The notes under the pieces were generated by a model. It was not told the origin of the DNA. It made no database searches and saw only the letters and a list, made by a program, of their open reading frames with translations. Of a stretch of 64,000 nucleotides of DNA, positions 1 through 7,533 are shown piece by piece. The DNA lies in assembly GCF_003971065.1 (NCBI RefSeq), contig NZ_RYDV01000002.1:310001-374000 (forward strand), written 5' to 3'. Source of the DNA: Candidimonas sp. SYP-B2681. GTDB taxonomy: Bacteria > Pseudomonadota > Gammaproteobacteria > Burkholderiales > Burkholderiaceae_B. Made by a program: the position numbers and the translations under genes. Every line of letters starts with the position of its first letter. Position 1 is the first letter of the stretch.

Positions 1-466
1 ATCGAATCGAATCGGGTTTTGAGTTTGCTGCGGCGATCAGCGCCTTGAAATCCTGAGCTTGCAATGACTTGGTGCCGGCCAGAGCTACGGGTGCTATCGC
101 TACACTTGCCAGAGGGATGAAATCTTCAAGGGGCTGGTACTTGGCTTTGGCGATATGCGGATAGATCGTTAACGCGCTGGTTGACGCCAGCAGTATCGTG
201 TAGCCATCGGGGGCTGACTTGGCTACCAGGTCTGATCCCAAGCTGGCGCCTGCACCAGGCTTATTTTCGACGACTACCGAAGTATTCAGCCGCTTCGCAA
301 GGGCTAGCGCCAGATTGCGTCCGATGGCGTCGGCGCTGCCGCCTGCGGTATAGGGCACGATCATCGTAATCGTCTTGCTGGGGTAGGCCTGAGCAAAAGC
401 GCTGCTTGTACTCGTGAGGGCTGCAAGGGCGATTACTGTGTGCTTCACGATATTCAGGTGTTTCAA
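1..466 (-). CDS. Bug-family tripartite tricarboxylate transporter substrate-binding protein (partial, C-terminus beyond the window)
   Basis: Periplasmic solute receptor of the Bug (TctC-like) family, which captures carboxylates or similar small molecules. The visible 155 residues begin with a signal peptide (Lys-rich start, hydrophobic core, cleavage after AFAQA) followed by YPSKTITMIVPYTAGGSAD, the usual start of the mature protein, and by VVVENKPGAGASLGSDLVAKSAPDGYT, shown here only as a region match around residues 64-90. A TTG start at 466 is preferred because GGAGAGA lies about six bases upstream; a GTG at 448 is a weaker alternative. It follows the deacylase gene by 37 bases on the same strand, suggesting a small operon for uptake and hydrolysis of an acylated compound. 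No membrane subunits (TctA/TctB) are visible, as is common for the many orphan Bug genes of Burkholderiales. The ligand is unknown. Confidence 0.88.
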   Translation of the reverse strand, partial: MKHLNIVKHTVIALAALTSTSSAFAQAYPSKTITMIVPYTAGGSADAIGRNLALALAKRLNTSVVVENKPGAGASLGSDLVAKSAPDGYTILLASTSALTIYPHIAKAKYQPLEDFIPLASVAIAPVALAGTKSLQAQDFKALIAAANSKPDSIR

Positions 467-503
467 TTGAGTCTCTCCGGTGGATAGTTGTTGTACTTCG
501 GTT

Positions 504-1520
504 TTAAGTTTCAAAAGGTGGTGCGTCGCTTCCCAGCTGAAACAGGCAGTCGCCGGCTCGGACCTGAGCACACACCCGCTTGCATATAACGTTGCCGTCG
601 CCAGGAAAGAATACTTTTTCCGGCGTGCGTTCAGGATTGGCCGGAAAGTGAATCAGAGCAGCCAGATCTCCTGCTTCGACGCAGGCGCCCAATTCTACGC
701 ACGGTTCGAACAGACCCGCTTCTCGGGCATATACAAAGTGACGTGATGCGTCGATGTGCATAAGGCGGGTCGTGGATGGCGCTTGCACGGGAACCAGAGC
801 TCCTTGCAATACGCCAACGTAGCCAAGTAAGTGGAGCAAGCCCTGGTTGGCCTGCCGAAGAATTGCCGGTGTCACCATGCCCGCTCCGCCTAGTTCCGTG
901 ACGACGGAAATTGCATTTTGACGGCGTGCCGCGGACGACAGCGTGACGGGATTTGGTGCATGAAGAAAGGCTTTCGGTAAACCAAAGGATGCAAGTAATG
1001 CCTTTACGCGTTCTGCTTCATTGGCGTCTCTTGGTGTAAGTGCCAGCATGTTAGCGCCGTCATAGAGCAAAGAACTTCCGCCGGAATGCAGGTCGACAAC
1101 ATATTGGCATCGAGCAATCAAGGTGTTCTCGATGAAGTGCGCGATAACTTCCGTTGGTGTGCCCGCAGGGTTTCCAGGAAAACTACGATTCAAATTACCC
1201 TCATCCAGAGGGGATGTGCGCAGACCGGCCTCCGCGGCGGGAAAATTGGCCATCGGCAGCAATATCAGCTGCCCGGTGATCATATTGCTTTCGATTTCCC
1301 TGATCAGGCGTGAAACGATGATTTGCCCTTCATATTCGTCGCCATGATTTCCCGCCATAACCAGCACCGTGGGGCCCTCGCCTCGGCGAATCGACGCAAC
1401 AGGTATGGGAAGCCATCCGTAGGCGGACCGGTGAACTGAGTGAGGCAAGCGCAGGAAACCTACATGCTTGCCTTCGGCGTCGAAATCGACCTCACTTTTG
1501 ATAGGGCTAGGCGCATTCAT
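504..1520 (-). CDS. Succinylglutamate desuccinylase/aspartoacylase family zinc deacylase (DoeB-like)
   Basis: A 338-residue cytoplasmic M14-type zinc hydrolase of the AstE/AspA family, expected to remove an acyl group from an N-acyl amino acid. Visible signatures are the zinc site GNHGDEYEG with His59 and Glu62, the third ligand His145 in VVDLHSGGSS, the substrate loop NLNRSFPG around 109-116, and Glu209 in VVTELGG as the likely catalytic acid/base. The closest pattern I recall is DoeB (N-alpha-acetyl-diaminobutyrate deacetylase of ectoine breakdown), but no other doe genes are present, so the substrate is left open. The C-terminal 90 residues form the usual beta-barrel lobe. It probably shares a transcript with the downstream Bug receptor gene; the pairing suggests that the receptor delivers the substrate. 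Confidence 0.85.
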   Translation of the reverse strand: MNAPSPIKSEVDFDAEGKHVGFLRLPHSVHRSAYGWLPIPVASIRRGEGPTVLVMAGNHGDEYEGQIIVSRLIREIESNMITGQLILLPMANFPAAEAGLRTSPLDEGNLNRSFPGNPAGTPTEVIAHFIENTLIARCQYVVDLHSGGSSLLYDGANMLALTPRDANEAERVKALLASFGLPKAFLHAPNPVTLSSAARRQNAISVVTELGGAGMVTPAILRQANQGLLHLLGYVGVLQGALVPVQAPSTTRLMHIDASRHFVYAREAGLFEPCVELGACVEAGDLAALIHFPANPERTPEKVFFPGDGNVICKRVCAQVRAGDCLFQLGSDAPPFET

Positions 1521-1551
1521 AGTGCTCTTTTCTTTAATTTGTTACATGATT

Positions 1552-1569
1552 ATGCAAGACGTATGCAAG
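1552..1569. promoter_or_regulatory. Tandem ATGCAAG repeat upstream of the deacylase operon (possible operator)
   Basis: Two copies of ATGCAAG (1552-1558 and 1563-1569), 11 bases apart centre to centre, lie about 30-50 bases upstream of the deacylase start, so they face the same side of the helix. They are flanked by GTTA and TAAC. This spacing fits a dimeric repressor of the GntR type, but no regulator gene is adjacent. Confidence 0.35.
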
Positions 1570-1699
1570 CTTATAACACTGAAAATTGCCATATTGTCGC
1601 CTCCAGATTTCCCGGCGTGCCGATCTGTATTATTCTGCTGCGCCTTGTGTTGGTACGAGCCCGTTGCCGTGTCCTTCTTGTGCAGAGCTCATTCAAGCG

Positions 1700-2782
1700 T
1701 TAATGATTCCGCTCGCGTTCGAGAAGTTCGCGTTTGCGTTCCACGCCCCAGCGATAGCCGGAAAGGGCGCCGTCGCTGCGCACGACGCGGTGGCAGGGAA
1801 TGGCGACTGCCAGATGGTTTGCGGCGCAAGCACTGGCGACGGCTCGCACCGCCTTCGGCATACCGATACGTGCGGCGATCTGGGAATAAGACGCCGTTTC
1901 TCCTACCGGTATGGCAAGTAATGCTTGCCATACACGTTTTTGGAATGCTGTGCCTTGAACGTCCAATGGCAAGCTCAAACCCAGGGCCGGCGCTTCGATG
2001 AGACCAACCACCTTTGCGACCCATTGCTCGAAATCACTATCGCCGCCGATGAGGTTGGCCTTTGGGAACTGATCCTGCAGGTCGCGCGCCAACTGGTCGG
2101 GATTGTCACTCATCAAAATAGCGCATATACCCTGGTGGCTTTGCGCCACCAGGATAGCGCCCAGTGAGCATTCGCCTACGGCGAAGCGAATGTCGATATT
2201 GACTCCGCCGGCGCGAAATTGTGTCGGACGCATGCCTAGAATGGCAGTCGATGTTTCGTAGAAACGACTGCTGGAATTAAAGCCAGCGTCGTAGATGGCA
2301 TCGGTAATCGTGTCGTTGCGTCCAAGCTGCGCGCGCACCTTACTTGCACGGTGTGCAAGCGCATAGCTTCTGGGGCTGAGCCCTGTCGTTGAAGTAAATA
2401 CGCGGTGAAAGTGAAATGGGCTTAGCCCGACGAGTGCAGCCAGCTCATTGAGGGTGGGGATGGCCTCTGCTGATTCAATATGCCTGCATGCCTGGGAAAC
2501 GATGCTCGCATGCTGCGCTGTGACGGTCATTCGATCAGCTGCAGCCCGTGCGCTGGGCCGGTAGCCGGCGTTCCTTGCCGCTTCAGCGGTATCGAAGAAT
2601 TCCACGTTAGCGGGCTTGGGGCGTCGGGTTGGACTGCTGGGCTGGCAATAGACTCCGGTGGTTCTTACCGCATAGACAAATTTGCCGTCGGATGCGGGAT
2701 CGCGTGCTAAAACGGCTTGCCACCTTGGGTCTTGTTCAATGTGGCTTGCCTTGTCATTGAGTAGGGCAGTGCGCTTTTTCAT
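1700..2782 (-). CDS. ada: Ada-type AraC regulator / O6-methylguanine-DNA methyltransferase with degenerate N-terminal zinc site
   Basis: A 360-residue protein with the Ada domain order: an Ada zinc-type N-domain (about 15-90), an AraC helix-turn-helix (about 95-185, with SPFHFHRVF and YDAGFNSSSRFYE), and a C-terminal alkyltransferase (about 205-355). The C-terminal active site IPCHRVV is intact, so O6-methylguanine repair should work. The N-terminal domain is odd: of the four zinc cysteines of E. coli Ada (38, 42, 69, 72) only the first remains (Cys46 in GVYCQPSSP); the others are Ser50, Ser77 and Ala80. The zinc-dependent phosphotriester repair that converts Ada into an activator is therefore doubtful. 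The start at 2782 is chosen because homologues begin here; an upstream in-frame extension has no family similarity. The gene lies 87 bases after the DenV-like gene on the same strand, making a small DNA-repair group. Confidence 0.88.
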   Translation of the reverse strand: MKKRTALLNDKASHIEQDPRWQAVLARDPASDGKFVYAVRTTGVYCQPSSPTRRPKPANVEFFDTAEAARNAGYRPSARAAADRMTVTAQHASIVSQACRHIESAEAIPTLNELAALVGLSPFHFHRVFTSTTGLSPRSYALAHRASKVRAQLGRNDTITDAIYDAGFNSSSRFYETSTAILGMRPTQFRAGGVNIDIRFAVGECSLGAILVAQSHQGICAILMSDNPDQLARDLQDQFPKANLIGGDSDFEQWVAKVVGLIEAPALGLSLPLDVQGTAFQKRVWQALLAIPVGETASYSQIAARIGMPKAVRAVASACAANHLAVAIPCHRVVRSDGALSGYRWGVERKRELLERERNH

Positions 2783-2869
2783 GGCTCTATCCGTAGTGAT
2801 CGTCAGATACTGCACTGTATCGAATGTGGCCCTGCTCAACACTCCGCGCCTTGCGATCAAATTCGACGG

Positions 2870-3241
2870 CTATAAGGACTTGCTGCGGTCCAGAATTCTT
2901 TGCCGGTTCAGCTCGATTGCTTCTTCGGTGGGGGTCCATTCACCCCAAAGAATGTCAGGGATGTCGGAATGGGCGTCCCTGAGAGGCGAAGTAAATGTAG
3001 GTTTATAGCCGCGCCTAAGCATTTCCTCAACCAATTCTGCATGGCGGCGCGCCAGGTAACCCAGCCGGGTATAGAAGAAAAGCAGATGCCCTTTACCCAG
3101 CGTATAGCTTTCGGACCGTTGGATGTCGTTTCGCTCCAGCGCTTTTCTTGCCAGATTGAATACACGTGGCAGCTCCCGGTACTCAGCGACCAGGTGTTGC
3201 TGGCTGAGCTCTTGAACCGATACGCAGTTAATGCGGGTCAT
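2870..3241 (-). CDS. Pyrimidine dimer DNA glycosylase / endonuclease V (T4 DenV family)
   Basis: A 123-residue small basic repair enzyme that excises one base of a UV pyrimidine dimer and cuts the resulting abasic site. The N-terminus MTRINCV is nearly that of phage T4 endonuclease V, and HLVAEYRELPRVF matches it strongly. Thr2 (whose free amino group forms the Schiff base after Met removal), Arg3, Arg22, Glu23 and Arg26 are all kept, as is the later GHLLFFYTRLGYL segment and the SDIPD turn. It is slightly shorter than the T4 enzyme (138), lacking the extreme C-terminal aromatic tail. It starts 19 bases after panD stops, so it is probably cotranscribed with panD and perhaps ada. Bacterial DenV homologues are sporadic, and transfer from a phage in the past is plausible. 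Confidence 0.87.
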   Translation of the reverse strand: MTRINCVSVQELSQQHLVAEYRELPRVFNLARKALERNDIQRSESYTLGKGHLLFFYTRLGYLARRHAELVEEMLRRGYKPTFTSPLRDAHSDIPDILWGEWTPTEEAIELNRQRILDRSKSL

Positions 3242-3260
3242 GGCTGGTATGTCCGCGAAC

Positions 3261-3674
3261 TTAGTCGAACTTGATAATCTCGAAGCTTAGGCGGTCTTGC
3301 GCATCGCGCGATACGCTGTAGCCCAGGCGCTCGTCAATTGAATTATCGGGGTTGAACGTCAGGATGGACGGTTTGATATCTTCGATTTCGCGTTCGGTGA
3401 CGTACACCGAATTGCAGATGATTACTTCATCGCCGCGCTGGCAGGTGCGCGCCGCAGCGCCGTTTAAAATGCAGCATCGCGAACCGCGCTCGCCATATAT
3501 GACATAAGTGCTGATGCGAGCGCCGGAATTCTTATTCCAGATATCCACGAATTCCATGGGCAGTATGCCCGCCGCCTCGCAATGGTCAGGGTCCAGGGTA
3601 ATAGAGCCATGGTAGTTCAGGTCGGCGCCCGTTACCCGTATGCCGTGCAATTTGCCGCGTACAACTTTTCTCAC
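3261..3674 (-). CDS. panD: Aspartate 1-decarboxylase PanD
   Basis: Pyruvoyl enzyme converting L-aspartate to beta-alanine for pantothenate and CoA synthesis. At 137 residues it is slightly longer than the usual 125-130. The self-cleavage site is visible as YHGSITLD, with cleavage between Gly23 and Ser24; Ser24 becomes the pyruvoyl group. The conserved Lys8, the segment around Tyr58-Arg62 and NGAAAR (about 71-76) are also present. It heads a minus-strand group with the DenV-like gene. The other pantothenate gene in this window, panB, is 15 kb away, so the pathway is not clustered here. Confidence 0.95.
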   Translation of the reverse strand: MRKVVRGKLHGIRVTGADLNYHGSITLDPDHCEAAGILPMEFVDIWNKNSGARISTYVIYGERGSRCCILNGAAARTCQRGDEVIICNSVYVTEREIEDIKPSILTFNPDNSIDERLGYSVSRDAQDRLSFEIIKFD

Positions 3675-3747
3675 GTTGGTTCTCTTTTCAGTTCAGCCCG
3701 CCATTGTAGTTTTTTTTGGGTCAGATGCCCATGGGAGAGCATGGCAA

Positions 3748-3767
3748 CATAGCTTGGCCAAGCTATG
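3748..3767. promoter_or_regulatory. Perfect 20-base palindrome (possible operator) between panD and the FAD monooxygenase
   Basis: CATAGCTTGGCCAAGCTATG is a perfect 10+10 palindrome lying in the divergent region between panD and the FAD monooxygenase, 66 bases before the latter's ATG. A further TTGGCTAA follows at once (3772-3779) and resembles the palindrome centre TTGGCCAA. It is not followed by a T-run, so an operator is more likely than a terminator. No regulator gene is adjacent. Confidence 0.45.
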
Positions 3768-3832
3768 AGACTTGGCTAAAATAACTCGGTAAACGTTATG
3801 GATTGGTCTTTGCGCTGTGGACAACCTTCGCA

Positions 3833-5119
3833 ATGAATAATACGTCACGAACGCTTTCTGCCCGGTGTTGCATTGTCGGGGGTGGTCCCGCCGGAATGAT
3901 GCTGGCTGTGCAATTGGCCCGGGCGGGAATCAAGGTTGTATTGCTGGAAAAACATGGCGATTTTTTGCGTGATTTTCGCGGTGATACCGTCCATCCATCT
4001 ACGTTAGAAATCCTTGCCGAGCTCGGCCTGAAACAACGCTTTGATTCCTTGCCGCAACGTCGCGTCGAAACGATCGAAGGAATTTTTGCCGACGGCATAT
4101 ATGCAGTGGGTGACTTTCGCGGCTTGAAACCTTATCCTTATCTCGCGCTGGTCCCTCAATGGGATCTCTTGAACCTGCTGGCCCAAGAGGCGCAGGCTTA
4201 TTCCAATTTCACTTTGCTCATGCGGTGTGAAGCCACCGGGCTTATACGCACGGATGGCGGCGCCCAAGTCGTGGGAGTCACAGCCAATGCAGTAGAAGGC
4301 CCCCTTCAAATTTATGCCGACCTGGTTATCGGCTGCGACGGTCGGGGATCATGTCTGCGTGAAGCCGCAGGGCTGCAGTCTCAGAATTTGGGCGCGCCCA
4401 TGGACGTCTTGTGGTTTCGCTTACCGCGCCTGGGTAGTGATCCCGAGGGTACGTACGCGGTGCCCGGCAAGGGAAATTTCTTCGCACTGTTGAACCGCAA
4501 CGATTACTGGCAGTGCGCTCGGGTCATTCCTAAAGGGGCAGCAGACCGGTGGTACCAGCAACCCATTGCTGCTTTTCAAGCCCAAATTGCTCAACGTATT
4601 GCTTTTCTGGCGGACCGCGTCGGCGCGCTGGCGACTTGGGATGACGTCAAATTGTTAGAAGTGCGTGTCGATCGCCTGTTGCGCTGGCATCGACCGGGAC
4701 TGCTATTAATCGGCGATGCGGCTCACGCCATGTCCCCTATCGGTGGCGTAGGGATCAATTTGGCGATACAAGACGCCGTTGCCGCCGCGAATATTCTCGG
4801 GCCCGCGCTTACTGCACCCGGTGTACCTGACGAGGCAATCTTAGCCGCAGTGCAAAAACGCCGCCTGCTACCGACCAAAATCATTCAGGGAATCCAAGTG
4901 TTTTTGCAGCGGCGTATTATTGCGCCCGCACTGGCAAGCTCCGACGATGGTCGACCGATCGCGTTTCCCAGGGCGGCCAAATTCATCCTGCGTTTTCGGT
5001 TGATCCGCTCGATACCGGCGCGTGTGTTTGGAGTCGGTTTTTTTCGCGAACATGTAATGTCGGGCGAGCCGCGAGGCCGTACTGGTAAACTGTCGATCAG
5101 AGATATCGCGCGCCATTGA
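3833..5119 (+). CDS. FAD-dependent monooxygenase (UbiH / p-hydroxybenzoate hydroxylase-like)
   Basis: A class A flavoprotein monooxygenase of about 428 residues. The N-terminal FAD-binding Rossmann motif CCIVGGGPAGMMLAVQLA is at about 12-29, followed by a DG motif (VIGCDGRGSCLR, about 165-176) and the second FAD motif LLIGDAAHAMSPIGGVGINL (about 292-311). All three family fingerprints are intact, so it is expected to use NAD(P)H and O2 to hydroxylate an organic, often aromatic, substrate. ATG 3833 is preferred to an in-frame TTG at 3803; neither has a strong ribosome site. It stands alone and converges with rlmF (10-base gap), so the sequence does not reveal its substrate. A strong palindrome lies in its promoter region. 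Confidence 0.85.
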   Translation: MNNTSRTLSARCCIVGGGPAGMMLAVQLARAGIKVVLLEKHGDFLRDFRGDTVHPSTLEILAELGLKQRFDSLPQRRVETIEGIFADGIYAVGDFRGLKPYPYLALVPQWDLLNLLAQEAQAYSNFTLLMRCEATGLIRTDGGAQVVGVTANAVEGPLQIYADLVIGCDGRGSCLREAAGLQSQNLGAPMDVLWFRLPRLGSDPEGTYAVPGKGNFFALLNRNDYWQCARVIPKGAADRWYQQPIAAFQAQIAQRIAFLADRVGALATWDDVKLLEVRVDRLLRWHRPGLLLIGDAAHAMSPIGGVGINLAIQDAVAAANILGPALTAPGVPDEAILAAVQKRRLLPTKIIQGIQVFLQRRIIAPALASSDDGRPIAFPRAAKFILRFRLIRSIPARVFGVGFFREHVMSGEPRGRTGKLSIRDIARH

Positions 5120-5129
5120 ACCAATGGCG

Positions 5130-6080
5130 CTATTGTCCCCAGGCACGCCGCGCCGCGAGGCCGTGAAATGTCCAGGCGACGAAGCGACTTTTCTTTTGTC
5201 CTTGCGCCATGTCGATAGTACGTACGTCCGCAGCCCGTACTTTTCTTAGATGATAAAGGACGTCGGGCAGGTTAGACTCTTTGGACACCAGGGTACTGAA
5301 CCACAAAATTTGCTTTCGCACTTGCACGCTTTCTTCAATCAAACGGCGCACGAACCTCGCTTCGCCGCCATTGCACCACAACTCGTTGCTCTGACCACCG
5401 AAATTGAGTGCCGGTGCTTTGTGCCGCGGCCGCGATTTTCCCAGGCCGCGCCATTTTCGCTGAGAGCTGCTTGCGGCTTCTTCGGCAGACGCGTGGAAAG
5501 GTGGGTTGCACATGGTCAGGTCGAAGCGCTCATCGGCATATAACAGCCCTGCGAAGATGTGCTCATGTGATTTTTGGTGGCGTAATGCGATGGCGCTCGC
5601 CAGGCCAGTATTAGCGTCGATAATGGACTTTGCGGCGTTCAGGGCCTGCAAATCGATATCCGATCCCACGAACTGCCAACCGTATTCAGCGTGACCAATA
5701 AGGGGGTAAATGATATTGGCGCCCACACCGATATCCAGGATGCGCACGGCCAGGCCATGGGGAATTACGCCACCGCGGCTTTCAGCCAGTAAATCTGCCA
5801 AATTATGGACATAATCGGCCCGGCCCGGTATAGGCGGACACAGATAATTAGGAGGAATGTCCCATTGCTCGACGCCATAGAAGGTTTTCAATAAGGCGCG
5901 GTTTAACGCCTTCACCGAGGCCGCATCAGCGAAGTCGATGCTTGGCTCTTCATTCGGAGTCAAGATGACAAAGGCGGCTAAAGCTGGGCTGTTTTCGATT
6001 AACAGACCAAAATCATAGCGGCCCTGATGGCGATTGCGCGGGTGCAGGGCAGAGGCGGAATTTTTTTGATGAAGAGTCAT
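5130..6080 (-). CDS. rlmF: 23S rRNA (adenine-1618-N6)-methyltransferase RlmF
   Basis: SAM-dependent methyltransferase of 316 residues that methylates A1618 of 23S rRNA. It shows the N-terminal signature [13 protein letters not shown], then [39 protein letters not shown] (about 82-101), the SAM-binding [16 protein letters not shown] (about 114-129) and the catalytic N6-adenine motif [25 protein letters not shown] is also typical. The ATG lies only three bases from the T-run of the cold-shock gene terminator and no clear Shine-Dalgarno is seen; the homologous N-terminus nevertheless supports this start. Confidence 0.93.
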   Translation of the reverse strand: MTLHQKNSASALHPRNRHQGRYDFGLLIENSPALAAFVILTPNEEPSIDFADAASVKALNRALLKTFYGVEQWDIPPNYLCPPIPGRADYVHNLADLLAESRGGVIPHGLAVRILDIGVGANIIYPLIGHAEYGWQFVGSDIDLQALNAAKSIIDANTGLASAIALRHQKSHEHIFAGLLYADERFDLTMCNPPFHASAEEAASSSQRKWRGLGKSRPRHKAPALNFGGQSNELWCNGGEARFVRRLIEESVQVRKQILWFSTLVSKESNLPDVLYHLRKVRAADVRTIDMAQGQKKSRFVAWTFHGLAARRAWGQ

Positions 6081-6083
6081 GAT

Positions 6084-6113
6084 AAAAAAAGCCCGCTCGA
6101 GAGCGGGCTTTTT
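6084..6113 (-). terminator. Rho-independent terminator of the cold-shock gene
   Basis: Stem GCCCGCTC (6091-6098) and GAGCGGGC (6101-6108) with a two-base loop, flanked by A7 at 6084-6090 and T5 at 6109-6113. Read on the minus strand it is a GC hairpin followed by T7, 16 bases after the cold-shock stop codon. The same symmetry would work weakly on the plus strand. Confidence 0.85.
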
Positions 6114-6128
6114 ACCAACCAGTTATGC

Positions 6129-6338
6129 TTAGATAACTTGGATGTTCTTAGCTTGTGGGCCTTTTTGGCCTTCAGCTGCTTCATAAGAAACACGTTGGTT
6201 TTCTTCGAGCGATTTGTAGCCTGTGCCGACGATGTCGGTGTGGTGAGCAAATAGATCTTTGCCACCGGCTTCAGGAGTAATAAAGCCGAAGCCCTTTTCG
6301 TTGTTAAACCATTTAACAATACCAGTTTCTGTTGCCAT
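6129..6338 (-). CDS. Cold-shock protein of the CspA family
   Basis: A single cold-shock domain of 69 residues that binds single-stranded RNA/DNA and acts as an RNA chaperone. RNP1 is KGFGFITP (about 15-22) and RNP2 is DLFAHHTDI (about 28-36); the start [15 protein letters not shown] is typical. A long spacer (6339-6611) separates it from the upstream gene, and a strong terminator follows, so it is a single-gene unit. CspA-type genes often carry long, cold-responsive leaders; whether this spacer is transcribed cannot be told. The best TTGACA (minus strand, 6384-6389) lacks a good -10 partner. Confidence 0.95.
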   Translation of the reverse strand: MATETGIVKWFNNEKGFGFITPEAGGKDLFAHHTDIVGTGYKSLEENQRVSYEAAEGQKGPQAKNIQVI

Positions 6339-6611
6339 TTCTTGCGATCCCTAAAAAGACGAGCGACATGCTCTGCAAAAGACTGTCAAGGCGTGGAGAT
6401 TTGAGCAAAAAAGTACAGTTGTTCTGGTACTGGTTTGTGCTAACTTCAACGAACTTGAAAACCTATGCAGGAATGTAATCCTATACGCAGACAATGTCCA
6501 GACGGAAAAGCTACTTTTCGTTACTAAGTTGTGGGGTTTACAACACGCGGTGCTCGTTCTCCTGGGGAAGACGCTATTTTTGTGGGCTCTCTTGGCGTAT
6601 TCCCTAGGCCA

Positions 6612-7259
6612 TTAAGCGGTCTTTTTCGCCAGTAATTCCATCACTTCTTCGTCGGAGGTTTGCGGGAAACTCTGATACCACAAACCGACCGCTCGAAAAA
6701 CTTGCGGAGTGGCCAAACACACGACTTCGTTGGCCTCCAGCTGAATGGTCTGGACCGTTTCGGGTGCGGCCACAGGTGCCGCCACGATTATTTTTGAGGC
6801 GCCATAATTTTTAGCAGCCGCGATGGCGGCGCGCATGGTGCACCCTGTAGCAATACCGTCATCGACTAGAACGACCGTTTTATTGCGCAACGTATAAGGA
6901 GGCTGGCCGGGGCGGTAATTTTCTTCACGACGGATTAATTCCTGTTGTTCAGCGGTAACAACCGCGTCGAGCGCCTGCTGATTGATGCCCATTGCTCGCA
7001 CAACATCTTGATCGATGACTGAAACGCCACCGCTCGCAATGGCCCCCATCGCGTATTCTTTCTGTTGCGGCACGCCAAGTTTACGGACAATCATCACGTC
7101 CAGCGGTGCATGGAGCGCTTCCGCCACTTCGTAGGCCACCGGCACTCCGCCACGTGGAAGGCCCAAGATCAGCAAATCGTCTTGTCCACGAAACCGTTCA
7201 GCGAGGACGACGCCCAGTTGGCGCCCGGCGTCCTTTCGGTTTTTGAATAGTCCATACAT
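6612..7259 (-). CDS. Phosphoribosyltransferase-fold protein
   Basis: A 215-residue type I phosphoribosyltransferase-like protein (COG1926 type). The PRPP-binding loop is clear as VVLVDDGIATGCTMRAA (about 128-144), and the N-terminal ILGLPRGGVPVAYEVA and VRKLGVPQQKEYAMGAIA match this family of stress-associated proteins. No reaction has been assigned with certainty to this group, so no substrate is proposed. The start at 7259 is chosen for AAAGG eight bases upstream; an in-frame ATG at 7298 would add 13 residues without family similarity. It is transcribed alone, away from the alcohol dehydrogenase. Confidence 0.85.
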   Translation of the reverse strand: MYGLFKNRKDAGRQLGVVLAERFRGQDDLLILGLPRGGVPVAYEVAEALHAPLDVMIVRKLGVPQQKEYAMGAIASGGVSVIDQDVVRAMGINQQALDAVVTAEQQELIRREENYRPGQPPYTLRNKTVVLVDDGIATGCTMRAAIAAAKNYGASKIIVAAPVAAPETVQTIQLEANEVVCLATPQVFRAVGLWYQSFPQTSDEEVMELLAKKTA

Positions 7260-7533
7260 AGACAGACCTTTATCTGCGGCTTGATCAAATTTTATCAACC
7301 TCGTCGCACGCGCCCATCAAGTTTTGAGCAACAGTCGGTATCCGGAACTCAACAGTGGGTAAGCGCCGTATACCTACTTCACCTGAAGAATAGAACGATT
7401 TATTTGTATGGTGTGGCCGTTTAGAGTTTGAAATATTTTCCCTGGTTTGGCGGCCTAGAATACACATTTTGCGGCGATCTGACCTATCTTGTGCTTACGC
7501 CGCGCCACGCCTGCTGCCGGGAGACATGTAATC

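Noticed and set aside
1700-2782. Treating ada as a pseudogene
   Set aside because: The frame is intact and the HTH and PCHR active site are conserved; only the N-terminal zinc ligands are lost.
6384-6389. TTGACA on the minus strand upstream of the cold-shock gene
   Set aside because: No acceptable -10 hexamer lies 16-18 bases downstream, so it is not called as a promoter.
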